From: an uncultured Porphyromonadaceae bacterium
Lineage (GTDB): Bacteria > Bacteroidota > Bacteroidia > Bacteroidales > Muribaculaceae
Direction of reading: 5' to 3'
DNA: 64,000 bases
Assembly: GCA_900541865.1 (NCBI GenBank)
Contig: UQLO01000006.1
Coordinates: 28,546-92,545 of the forward strand
A program made the position numbers and the translations under genes. Positions 27,307 to 35,655 of this stretch are shown piece after piece. Position 1 is the stretch's first letter. Each line of letters starts with the position of its first letter. Under the pieces are notes generated by a model. It was not told the origin of the DNA. It did not search any database and saw nothing but the letters and a program-made list of their open reading frames with translations.

Positions 27307-28752
27307 TCAGAGAGTCACTCCGGTTTTGAAGATGGCGATTTCCTTGGCGCCCACTTTCTCATGGTGGAGAGCCTCGCCGTCGGCAACTGCTATAACTTTG
27401 GCAATCAAAGCATTGACCACGTCGACAGGATTAACACCCTCGTCGAGGAGGACCCCGGCGTTGAAGTCAATCCAATTGCTCTTCTTAGCGGCCAGCTGGG
27501 AGTTGGTGCTCACCTTCATGGTAGGCACGAAGGTGCCGAAGGGGGTGCCGCGGCCTGTGGTGAACAGCACCATCTGGCAACCCGAGAGGGCAAGCGAAGT
27601 ACTGGCCACCAGGTCGTTGCCGGGTGCGGTGAGGAGGTTGAGGCCGGGCACGTGGCTGGGCTGGGTATAGAGCAACACGTCGGTGACGGCGCTGGAGCCG
27701 CCCTTCTGGACGCATCCGAGGCTCTTTTCCTCGAGGGTGGTGATTCCGCCTGCCTTGTTGCCGGGCGACGGATTTTCATAGATGGGCTGACCGTAGGAGC
27801 GGAAGTATGCCTTGAAGTCGTTGATAAGGTGTACGGTGCGGTCGAAGACATCGCGGCTTACGGCGCGGTTCATCAAAATAGTCTCCGCGCCGAACATTTC
27901 GGGTACCTCGGTGAGAATGGTTGTAGCACCCCAGGCGCACATGCGGTCGGAGAGCATGCCGAGCAGCGGGTTGGCCGTGATGCCGGAGAAGCCGTCGGAG
28001 CCTCCGCATTTGAGACCTATTTTGAGCTTGCTGACCGGCTGAGGACTCCGGCGGTCGGTCTTCATCAAGGCGATAAGGTCGCGGCAGATGGCCACGCCCT
28101 CCTCTACTTCGTCCTCAACCTGCTGGGCGACGAGGAATTTGATGCGCGACTCGTCGAAGTCGCCCATCTGCTGGCGGAGCACGTCGATTTGATTGTTCTC
28201 GCAGCCCAGCCCGAGCACGAGGACGCCACCGGCGTTGGGATGTTTGGCCAAGGCGGCCAGGGCGGCGCGGGTGTTGGCATGGTCCTGGCCGAGTTGTGAG
28301 CAACCGTAGCTGTGGGTGAAGGCGCGGACGTCGTCGATGCCCTCAAGGTTGCACTCGGCGCGCAGACGCTGCACGATTGCGTTGGCCTGCCCGTTTACGC
28401 AACCCACAGTGGGGATGATCCAAAGCTCGTTGCGTATGCCCATGCGGCCGTCGGAGCGCAGATAGCCGTCGACGGTCGGTGCCGGGCCGGCGTCGACGGC
28501 AGGACATTCGGTGGGGGTGTAGACATATTCGAGGTCTTCGCCCAGGCCTGTGCGCAGGTTGTGGGAGTGGACCCACTCGCCCTCGGCGATGGCGGCAGTG
28601 GCGATGCCGATGGGGAAGCCGTACTTTATAACCTGCTCGCCGGCGGCAATGGACCGCAGGGCGATTTTATGGCCGCGAGGGGCAACGGGGTCGCCGTCGA
28701 CCAGGACGACGGCCACGTTGTCCGACGGATGAATCTGAAGAGTGCGCTTCAT
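27307..28752 (-). CDS. uxaA: Altronate dehydratase
   Basis: Encodes 481 aa. An N-terminal SAF domain (about 8-85) precedes the UxaA catalytic part (about 95-480) with GYLRSDGRMGIRNELWI, THSYGCSQLGQDH and LGCENNQID. It converts D-altronate to 2-keto-3-deoxy-D-gluconate, the third step of galacturonate breakdown. ATG at 28752 overlaps the last base of the uxaB stop (TGATG); a GTG one codon upstream is possible but unnecessary. The metal-ligand cysteines typical of the family (YGCSQ, LGLGCEN, LKCGGSD) are present. Confidence 0.96.
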   Translation of the reverse strand: MKRTLQIHPSDNVAVVLVDGDPVAPRGHKIALRSIAAGEQVIKYGFPIGIATAAIAEGEWVHSHNLRTGLGEDLEYVYTPTECPAVDAGPAPTVDGYLRSDGRMGIRNELWIIPTVGCVNGQANAIVQRLRAECNLEGIDDVRAFTHSYGCSQLGQDHANTRAALAALAKHPNAGGVLVLGLGCENNQIDVLRQQMGDFDESRIKFLVAQQVEDEVEEGVAICRDLIALMKTDRRSPQPVSKLKIGLKCGGSDGFSGITANPLLGMLSDRMCAWGATTILTEVPEMFGAETILMNRAVSRDVFDRTVHLINDFKAYFRSYGQPIYENPSPGNKAGGITTLEEKSLGCVQKGGSSAVTDVLLYTQPSHVPGLNLLTAPGNDLVASTSLALSGCQMVLFTTGRGTPFGTFVPTMKVSTNSQLAAKKSNWIDFNAGVLLDEGVNPVDVVNALIAKVIAVADGEALHHEKVGAKEIAIFKTGVTL

Positions 28753-30212
28753 CACTTGTGGGAGTTAAGGAAGGCGTCGAGAGCGGCTTGCATGCCCATT
28801 TCGCGTATTTGGCCGAGGTATTCGGCCACCTTGGCGGTGAAGCCGGGAGCTGCCTGCTCGAATTTTTCCACAAAGATGCCGCTTGCCAGAATAGCCTCGA
28901 CGGTAGCTTTCCAGTCGTCGGGGTTCCAGGCTTCGTTGATTTTGGCAAGGTGGGCGCCGTCGTCCTCGGGCGTGAATCCGCTGCCCGGGCCGTAGAGGCT
29001 GAGCAGGGCGGCGAAGGTGAAGAGTTCGAACTCGGCGAGGCGGTTTTCGCGGGCCGCCATGTCTTTGACGGTCGGGAAGTTGCGTGCCTCCCACTTACTG
29101 AGCGAGTTGAGGGCGATGCTCTTGAGATAGTGCTTGATGTAGGGGTTGTAGAAGCGCTCGAGGATGCCGTCGGCGAAGACGCGGAGTTCCTCGGGGTCCT
29201 CGTCGATCATGGGGAGCACCTCGCGGGCCACCATGGTGTTGATGAATTTATTGACGGCGGGGGTGTTGAAGGCGTCCATCACGGTTTCGCATCCCAGCTG
29301 CAGGGCCACGGGGACCATTCCGGTGTGGGAGCCGTTGAGGATGCGCACTTTCTTGTCGCGGAAAGCCTTGATGGAGGGCATGAAGAGCACGTGGAGGCCG
29401 GCCTTGTCGAGCGGGAACTCGGCGGCTACTGTTTGGTAGCCCTCACCTCCGATTGCCCATAGGTGGTAGAGCTCGCCCTTGACCACGGCGTTGTCGTCGT
29501 AGCCCAGGTCGGCTTTCACCTGATCGATGGTGTCGCGGGGATAGCCGGGCACGATGCGGTCGACCAAAGTGTCGACGAAGATGTTGCTTTCCTCAACCCA
29601 CTTGATGAAGTCGGCGGGGAGGCCGGCCTCAGCGGCGTGGCGCAGCACGTACTCGCGCAGGGTGGTGGCGTTGTTTTCGATGAGTTCGCAGCAGATGAAT
29701 ATCAGGCCCTTGGAGGCATCGCCGTCGAAGTGCTTCCAGCGGCGGTAGAGAAGATTGGTGACCTTGCCGGGGAAGGTGGCGGGAGCTTCGGCGAGCACAT
29801 CATCCTTGTCGTAGCGTATGCCGGCCTCGGTGGTATTGGAAACCACGAAGCGTAGCTCGGGCGAGATGATGTAGGCCTGATAGCGCTCCATATCCTCCTT
29901 GATTTCGGGAGCGAGGATGTCGGCTATGCTGGTGACCATGCGGGTTTCGCGCTTGGGCTTGCCGGCTTCGATGCCCTCGAGGAGAACGTTGTAGACGCCC
30001 TGCTGGGTCTTGAGAATATTTACGGCGCGGGCGGCGTCGAAGCGGGGCGACACCACGGCCACCGAGGTGTTGAGGACGCCTTTTTCGTTGGCAATATCAA
30101 TCTGCCAGTCGACAAAGGCGCGCAGGAAGTTGCCTTCGCCGAACTGAAGCACGCGCACGGGGCGCTCTATATTGTTTGCAACCGCGGAGCGGTCGAGTTT
30201 CTTGAGTGACAT
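28752..30212 (-). CDS. uxaB: Tagaturonate reductase (altronate oxidoreductase)
   Basis: Encodes 486 aa of the mannitol dehydrogenase family. The N-terminal Rossmann motif VLQFGEGNFLRAFVDWQ binds NAD, and KGLIFICCELIENNATTL and LNGSHTGMVPVALQ are family signatures, the latter containing the catalytic region. It reduces D-tagaturonate to D-altronate. ATG at 30212 (MSLKKLDR) was chosen because upstream in-frame codons lie inside exuT read in another frame. It is 23 nt after exuT and overlaps uxaA. Confidence 0.95.
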   Translation of the reverse strand: MSLKKLDRSAVANNIERPVRVLQFGEGNFLRAFVDWQIDIANEKGVLNTSVAVVSPRFDAARAVNILKTQQGVYNVLLEGIEAGKPKRETRMVTSIADILAPEIKEDMERYQAYIISPELRFVVSNTTEAGIRYDKDDVLAEAPATFPGKVTNLLYRRWKHFDGDASKGLIFICCELIENNATTLREYVLRHAAEAGLPADFIKWVEESNIFVDTLVDRIVPGYPRDTIDQVKADLGYDDNAVVKGELYHLWAIGGEGYQTVAAEFPLDKAGLHVLFMPSIKAFRDKKVRILNGSHTGMVPVALQLGCETVMDAFNTPAVNKFINTMVAREVLPMIDEDPEELRVFADGILERFYNPYIKHYLKSIALNSLSKWEARNFPTVKDMAARENRLAEFELFTFAALLSLYGPGSGFTPEDDGAHLAKINEAWNPDDWKATVEAILASGIFVEKFEQAAPGFTAKVAEYLGQIREMGMQAALDAFLNSHK

Positions 30213-30235
30213 ATCGATTGGTATGAGGGGGTGGG

Positions 30236-31735
30236 TTATTTCTTGGCGGTATAGTTGATTACCTTGTACTTGGGCACAAGAGCCATCATGATGAGCCAGC
30301 CGATGAGGTATGCCACGCCGCATATGCAGAAGATGATGAAGTAGCCGGCGGGCTTGCCTTCGAAGCCCATGAAGGTCATGTTGGTACGGGCGGCGTAGTC
30401 GAAGAGCTGGCCCGAGCCAAGGTTGATGAGGAAGGAGCCGATGCCGCCGGCCATGCCGCCGATGCCTATGATGGTTGCGATGGTGCTCTTGGGGAACATA
30501 TCGCCCACTACGGAGTAGATGTTGGCGCTCCAGCTCTGGTGGGCTGCTCCGGCGATACCTATAATAATGACGGGCCACCAGTAGGAGTACTCACCCAAGG
30601 GCTGTGCGAAGATGGCCAGCAGGGGGAACAATGCGAAGATGAACATAGCCTTCATTCGGGCCGCGTAGGGGTTTTTGCCGGTGCGCTCGATGATGATTGT
30701 GGGGAGCTTGCCGCCGTAGATGCTGAGCATGGTCAGGGCGTAGAGCACGAAGATGAGCATCTGGGCAGTCGGGGTGTCGGAGGTGAAGCCGTAGACGTCG
30801 GATATGTAGGCCGGAATCCAGAAGAGGAAGAACCACCACACGCCGTCGGTCATAAACTTGCCGAAGAAGACGGCCCAGGTCTGCGGATAGCAGAAACAGC
30901 GCCAGAAGGGAATGGTGGCGGCTTCGCTGTCTTCCTCGATGGCTTTTTCGCGGGCGCTCTCGCCGGCGGTCTTGTTGTCCTGCTCGATGTAGGCGAGTTC
31001 GGCCTGGTTGACGTATTTGCTCTTGGCGGGGTTGCGGTAGTAGAACATCCAAACGCCCATCCACACGAAGCCGAGGGCACCGATGACCACGAAGGCCATC
31101 TCCCAGCCGTTGCCCACGCCGATGCTCTTGAAGTATCGGGCCAGGGTGGGGATGGTCAGAGGCGCTATGAGGGCGCCCACGGTGGCGCCGGCATTGAAGA
31201 TGGAGGTGGCGAAGGCGCGGTCGCGCTTGGGGAAATACTCAGCGGTGACCTTGATGGCGGCAGGGAAGTTGCCGGCCTCGCCCACGCCCAACACTATACG
31301 GGCGGCGATAAAGTAGTAGACGGAGGTTATGGCGATTGTCGAGGCCACGGCGCCGGTGGCGCTTACCATCTGGGAGGCGCTGCTCAGACCGATGGTGTGC
31401 TCGGTAGCCCAGCCGCACAGGGCGTGCAGGCAGGCGCCCAGGCTCCATATGCCTATTGCCCAGAGGTAGCCCTTCTTGGTGCCCATCCAGTCGATGAAGC
31501 GGCCGGCGAAAAGGTTGGCCACAGCATAGACGATGGAGAAAACGGCGGTGATGAGGCCGTAGTTGGCGTCGGTCCAGTGGAATTCCGGCGCGATAAAGTC
31601 CTTCCAGGTCAGGGAGAGCACCTGGCGGTCCATGTAGTTGACGGTGGTTGCAAAGAACAGCAGCGCGCAGATGAACCAACGGAAGTTGGTAGCCTTGGCG
31701 CTTGCGGTTGCCTGCAGGGAAGCGGAGTTTTCCAT
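30236..31735 (-). CDS. exuT: MFS hexuronate transporter
   Basis: Encodes 499 aa with about 12 membrane helices of the major facilitator superfamily, anion:cation symporter (ExuT/GudP) group. Signatures are TTVNYMDRQVLSLTWKDF at helix 1 and RIVLGVGEAGNFPAAIK at helices 4-5, with a long charged central loop (about 240-285). It should import galacturonate or glucuronate across the inner membrane with protons. Its place between uxaC and uxaB supports hexuronate as substrate. A second glycine-rich helix cluster (IATIIGIGGMAGGIGSF) lies near 415. Confidence 0.93.
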   Translation of the reverse strand: MENSASLQATASAKATNFRWFICALLFFATTVNYMDRQVLSLTWKDFIAPEFHWTDANYGLITAVFSIVYAVANLFAGRFIDWMGTKKGYLWAIGIWSLGACLHALCGWATEHTIGLSSASQMVSATGAVASTIAITSVYYFIAARIVLGVGEAGNFPAAIKVTAEYFPKRDRAFATSIFNAGATVGALIAPLTIPTLARYFKSIGVGNGWEMAFVVIGALGFVWMGVWMFYYRNPAKSKYVNQAELAYIEQDNKTAGESAREKAIEEDSEAATIPFWRCFCYPQTWAVFFGKFMTDGVWWFFLFWIPAYISDVYGFTSDTPTAQMLIFVLYALTMLSIYGGKLPTIIIERTGKNPYAARMKAMFIFALFPLLAIFAQPLGEYSYWWPVIIIGIAGAAHQSWSANIYSVVGDMFPKSTIATIIGIGGMAGGIGSFLINLGSGQLFDYAARTNMTFMGFEGKPAGYFIIFCICGVAYLIGWLIMMALVPKYKVINYTAKK

Positions 31736-31744
31736 GGGGGTGTA

Positions 31745-33160
31745 TTAGAATTTGAAGTATTCTTTGGCGTTGCCGTAGCAAACCTTGGCCACTATCTCGC
31801 GGCCGATGAAGTCGATTTCGGATGCGGGGAGGAGACCCTTCTCGATGTCGGTGCCCAACAGGTTGCACAGGGTGCGACGGAAGTATTCGTGGCGCGGGTA
31901 GCTCAGGAAGGAGCGGGAGTCGGTGAGCATGCCCACGAAGCGGCTCAGCAGGCCGAGATTGCTTAGGGCCGTCATCTGCTTCTCCATGCCGTCCTTCTGG
32001 TCGAGGAACCACCAGCCGGAGCCGAACTGTATTTTGCCGGCGCCGTAGCGGCCGTCCTGGAAGTTGCCCAGCATGGTGGCCACAAGCTCATTGTCGCGCG
32101 GATTGAGGTTGTAGATGATGGTTTTGCCGAGTTTGTCGCGACCGGCGAGCATGTCGAGGAATCGGCTCATCTTTTTGGCCACGGTGAAGTCGCCGATGGA
32201 GTCGAAGCCGGTGTCGGGGCCGAGCTGGGCCATCATGCGCGAGTTGTTGTTGCGGATGGCGCCGTAGTGGAACTGCTGTGTCCAGCCGGCGTCGTGGTCC
32301 ATGACGGCGAATTCCACCATCATGGCTGTCTTGAACTTGCGTATTTCCTCTGGGGTGAGGGCTGCGCCGCCGTAGACTTTGGCGAAGATAGCCTCCACTT
32401 CTTCGGGGGTGTAGTCTTCCGCGTAGAATTCCTCTATGCCGTGGTCGCTGAGGCGGCAGCCCATCGAGGCGAAGAAGTCGTGGCGAACCTTGAGGGCTTT
32501 GACGACGTCCTCAAAGGTTTTGATTTCCACGCCGCTGACTGCTGCCAGAGTGTCGATATATGCTTTGAAGTCGGCGGGTACTTCGACAGCCATAGCCTTG
32601 TCGGGACGCCATGTGGGCAGCATTTTGATGCCGAAGGAGGCGTCGTCGCGCACTTTGGCGTGCCATTCGAGGGAGTCGACGGGGTCGTCGGTAGTGCAGA
32701 CGGTCTCCACGTTGTAGTGCTTCATGAGTCCGCGGGCGCTGCGGTCGGGATTCTGAAGCATGGCGGTGCAGTGGTCGTAGATTTCGCGGGCGGTGGTGGG
32801 GTTGAGGAGTTTTTCGACGCCGAATGCAGTCTTAAGCTCCAGATGCGTCCAGTGGTAAAGCGGGTTGCGCATGGTGTACGGAACCGTTTCGGCCCACTTT
32901 TCGAATTTTTCCCAGTCGGTGGTGTCCTTGCCGGTGCAGAAGCGCTCGTCGACGCCGTTGGTGCGCATTGCTCGCCACTTGTAGTGGTCGCCCTCGAGCC
33001 AGATTTTGCTCAGGTTGGGGAAGCGGTGGTCGTTGGCCACATACTCCGGGATGAGATGGCAGTGATAGTCGATGATGGGCAGGCCCTCGGCGTAATCGTG
33101 GTAGAGCGTTTGGGCTGCTTTGGTATCGAGAAGGAAGTTCTCGTCGTTGAATGATTTCAT
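31745..33160 (-). CDS. uxaC: Glucuronate/galacturonate isomerase
   Basis: Encodes 471 aa, typical of uronate isomerase, a metal-dependent amidohydrolase-superfamily barrel. The metal-binding IDYHCHLIP (His33, His35) and later HDFFASMGCRLSDHG and FRRTLCNLLG are family landmarks. It isomerises D-galacturonate to D-tagaturonate (and glucuronate to fructuronate). It is the first gene of the pectin/galacturonate operon; exuT begins 9 nt after its stop. The promoter and possible operator are in the following upstream region. Confidence 0.96.
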   Translation of the reverse strand: MKSFNDENFLLDTKAAQTLYHDYAEGLPIIDYHCHLIPEYVANDHRFPNLSKIWLEGDHYKWRAMRTNGVDERFCTGKDTTDWEKFEKWAETVPYTMRNPLYHWTHLELKTAFGVEKLLNPTTAREIYDHCTAMLQNPDRSARGLMKHYNVETVCTTDDPVDSLEWHAKVRDDASFGIKMLPTWRPDKAMAVEVPADFKAYIDTLAAVSGVEIKTFEDVVKALKVRHDFFASMGCRLSDHGIEEFYAEDYTPEEVEAIFAKVYGGAALTPEEIRKFKTAMMVEFAVMDHDAGWTQQFHYGAIRNNNSRMMAQLGPDTGFDSIGDFTVAKKMSRFLDMLAGRDKLGKTIIYNLNPRDNELVATMLGNFQDGRYGAGKIQFGSGWWFLDQKDGMEKQMTALSNLGLLSRFVGMLTDSRSFLSYPRHEYFRRTLCNLLGTDIEKGLLPASEIDFIGREIVAKVCYGNAKEYFKF

Positions 33161-33188
33161 GGTTCGGTATTTTGTGTTTTTTCTGCCC

Positions 33189-33252
33189 CAAAATTAGCCC
33201 ATAGCGCCCACGCATGCGCGGCAAAAGTTGACGCATAGCAATGCCGCGTCAA
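33189..33252 (-). promoter_or_regulatory. Promoter region and candidate operator of the galacturonate/pectin operon
   Basis: On the minus strand TAATTTTG (33196-33189) fits the -7 consensus, about 30 nt before the uxaC ATG. Upstream, TTGACGC (33228-33234) and GCGTCAA (33246-33252) form a perfect 7+7 bp inverted repeat with 11 nt between, centred near -58. A smaller CGCATGCG palindrome (33211-33218) lies between the two. A dimeric regulator could bind here; which one is not known. Confidence 0.5.
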
Positions 33253-33298
33253 AAACATCCCCTATTTCCGAAAAATAATACCTTCATTTGGCCCGAAC

Positions 33299-33336
33299 AA
33301 AAAACGCGCCGACGCCCCGGCAGGAGCATCGGCACG
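33299..33336 (-). terminator. Terminator after purB
   Basis: On the minus strand CGTGCCGATGC pairs with GCGTCGGCGCG (33305-33315 and 33326-33336, two G-U pairs), followed by six T residues. It starts about 25 nt after the purB stop and separates purB from the uxaC promoter. Confidence 0.82.
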
Positions 33337-33361
33337 CATATTCTCAGGCAAGCGGCCCGGC

Positions 33362-34729
33362 TCAGAAGCGGGTGGCGTTGCCGGTGTAGTTCTGCGGGGT
33401 GAGGGCTGCCAGGCGGCTGCGCGTCTCCTCGGAGATTCCTTCCAGGGATGCGATGAAGTCGGCGATGGTCTGCCCTGTCACCTTGGTGTTGGTGCGGGTG
33501 AGGGCCTTGAGGGCCTCGTAGGGCTTGGGGAAGCCTACGCTGCGAAGTATGGTCTGAATGCCTTCGGCGACAACGGCCCAGTTGTCGTTCAGGTCGGCTT
33601 CGATTGCCTCGGGGTTGAGTATGAGCTTGCCCAGGCCCTTGAGGGTGGACTCCACGGCGATAAGGGTATGGGCCATGGGAACGCCGATGTTTCGCAGCAC
33701 GGTGGAGTCGGTCAGGTCGCGCTGCAGGCGCGACACGGGCAGTTTGGCGGCAAGGTGACCGAAGAGGGCATTGGCGACTCCGAGGTTGCCTTCGGAGTTC
33801 TCGAAGTCGATGGGATTGACCTTGTGGGGCATGGCCGACGAGCCTACCTCGCCGGCGCGGATGCGCTGCTTGAAGTAGTTCATCGAGATGTACTGCCAGA
33901 TGTCGCGGTCGAGGTCTATTATTATATTGTTCACGCGCGCGAAAGCATCGAAAAGTTCGGCGGCGCCGTCGTAGTTGGAAATCTGGGTTGTGAACTGCTC
34001 GCGCTCCAGGCCGAGAGTGGTGAGGAAGGCGTTGCCGAACGAGCGCCAGTCGACCTCGGGATAAGCCGCGGTGTGGGCGTTGAAGTTGCCGGTGGCGCCT
34101 CCGAATTTTGCCTTGGCGGGCACGCGCTCGAGGACATCGAGTGCGGTGCGGAGGCGGTAGGCGAAGACCATGAGCTCTTTGCCCAAGGTGGTCGGCGAGG
34201 CGGGCTGCCCGTGGGTGCGGGCCAGCATGGGCACCTCGGCATACTCGCGTGCGAGCTCCTCAATCTTCTTCTCAAGGTCGCGCAGGCGGGGCACCATCAC
34301 GCGGGCCACGGCCTGAGCGGTCATCATCGGAAATGCGGTGTTGTTGATGTCCTGCGAGGTGAGGCCGAAGTGGATGAATTCGGCGTAGGGTTCCAGGCCC
34401 AGAGCGGCGAAATGGCGCTTGAGGAAGTACTCTACGGCTTTGACGTCGTGGTTGGTGGTGGCTTCTATCTCCTTGACTTCCTGTGCGTCGGTCGGGCTGA
34501 AGTTGCGGTAGACGGCGCGAAGGGCTTCGGCTTTGTCGGCCTCCACAGGCGGAAGCTGGGGGAGCCCGACGCCGGAGAGAGCGATGAAATACTCCACTTC
34601 GACGGCTACACGGTAGCGTATGGTGGCATATTCCGAGAAGTATTCAGCAAGGGAGTCGCATTTGGAGAAATAGCGGCCATCGACGGGCGAAATGGCGGTG
34701 AGAGGACTGAGGGGCAAACCTTTACTCAT
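33362..34729 (-). CDS. purB: Adenylosuccinate lyase
   Basis: Encodes 455 aa of the fumarase/aspartase superfamily. The signature loop SSAMPHKVNPIDFEN contains the catalytic serine, and RTHGQPASPTTLGKE carries the substrate-binding histidine; LTSQDINN is also typical. It acts twice in purine synthesis (SAICAR to AICAR, and adenylosuccinate to AMP). The ATG at 34729 overlaps the stop of glsB (ATGA at 34729-34726), so it is translationally coupled to the lipid genes and terminated by the hairpin downstream. Confidence 0.96.
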   Translation of the reverse strand: MSKGLPLSPLTAISPVDGRYFSKCDSLAEYFSEYATIRYRVAVEVEYFIALSGVGLPQLPPVEADKAEALRAVYRNFSPTDAQEVKEIEATTNHDVKAVEYFLKRHFAALGLEPYAEFIHFGLTSQDINNTAFPMMTAQAVARVMVPRLRDLEKKIEELAREYAEVPMLARTHGQPASPTTLGKELMVFAYRLRTALDVLERVPAKAKFGGATGNFNAHTAAYPEVDWRSFGNAFLTTLGLEREQFTTQISNYDGAAELFDAFARVNNIIIDLDRDIWQYISMNYFKQRIRAGEVGSSAMPHKVNPIDFENSEGNLGVANALFGHLAAKLPVSRLQRDLTDSTVLRNIGVPMAHTLIAVESTLKGLGKLILNPEAIEADLNDNWAVVAEGIQTILRSVGFPKPYEALKALTRTNTKVTGQTIADFIASLEGISEETRSRLAALTPQNYTGNATRF

Positions 34730-35655
34730 GGATGATATGTGTTGATGTGTCGTTCTTTCTTTTGCGGAAATATCTCCGAGATGGTCAGGAAGATGCCGCT
34801 TTCTTCGACGTTGCCAAACTCATCGTTGATGGCTGTGCCGAACATTCGCATCGTGGGGCTCAGGCCCATATAGGCGTTGACAAGCGGCGGTATGTTGAGG
34901 CCGCGGGCGTGGACTTCGGCGTTGAGTATGCGGTAGTCACTTTTGAAGTCGCCTCCGCAGAACATAGCCTCCAGGGAGGCCGGGTCGCTGGTGATTTCCA
35001 GCGGCTTGAGGGGACGCACCAGGCCGTCGGGGTCGGGGAAATATTTGTGAAGGAAGAAGAGTATCATGTCGCGGCAGGTGGCTCTGTAGGTCGGGTACAT
35101 GGTCACTTTGCCGAAGAGGTATTTTATTTCGGGATATATCACGGTCAGCGAGCCCAGGCCGTCCCACAGGTTGTCGAGGGTGAAGAGGGCTTTTGCGCCT
35201 TCGCGGGTGTTCTGGTATTCGATGCGCACGAAGCTGCGTCCCAGCTCGATGGTATACGGCAAATACTTGGTGAGGAATTCGGGCGAAAAGGAGAACATAT
35301 GGCTGGTGGCGATGCGCGGGGTGCCGTCGGCGCGGAATTCCATGTCGCAGCCGCGCAGAAAGCGGTATCCACCAAGTATTTGGCGGCTCGACGGGTCCCA
35401 TACTATGAGCTGGCGGCACGGCGTAGGCATGGTGTCGTACTCATCGATGTCGCAGTCCTTTCCGGTGCCTCCTCCGGCGCTTCGAAAGGCAATTTCGCGA
35501 AGACGCCCGATTTCGCGCATGGTATTGGGCGAGTCGAAGGCGGTGACCACGTAGATTTCGTTGTTGCCCTTGTTGGTGGTGCGCACGAAGTGGTCACGGG
35601 TCAGCTCGGCTTCTATCAGCGATGGGTCTACGGGGTCTATTATGTTCATTTCCAT
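34726..35655 (-). CDS. glsB: Glycine-lipid N-acyltransferase GlsB-like (OlsB family GNAT)
   Basis: Encodes 309 aa of the GNAT-type OlsB/hemolysin family. Visible segments are REIGRLREIAFRSAGGGTG near the N-terminus, IELGRSFVRIEYQN (family ELGRS motif) and LGSLTVIYPEIKYLFGKV. In Bacteroides, GlsB N-acylates glycine to give the first intermediate of glycine lipids, and GlsA adds the second chain; the adjacent glsA homologue here supports that reading. The start ATG at 35655 overlaps glsA by 10 bp; ATG at 35649 (MNIIDP) gives a tighter ATGA overlap and is equally plausible. It could instead acylate another amino acid such as ornithine. Confidence 0.8.
   Translation of the reverse strand: MEMNIIDPVDPSLIEAELTRDHFVRTTNKGNNEIYVVTAFDSPNTMREIGRLREIAFRSAGGGTGKDCDIDEYDTMPTPCRQLIVWDPSSRQILGGYRFLRGCDMEFRADGTPRIATSHMFSFSPEFLTKYLPYTIELGRSFVRIEYQNTREGAKALFTLDNLWDGLGSLTVIYPEIKYLFGKVTMYPTYRATCRDMILFFLHKYFPDPDGLVRPLKPLEITSDPASLEAMFCGGDFKSDYRILNAEVHARGLNIPPLVNAYMGLSPTMRMFGTAINDEFGNVEESGIFLTISEIFPQKKERHINTYHP

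Noticed and set aside
30213..30578. N-terminal extension of uxaB
   Set aside because: The added residues are out-of-frame exuT sequence (Arg/His-rich) and are absent from the tagaturonate reductase family.
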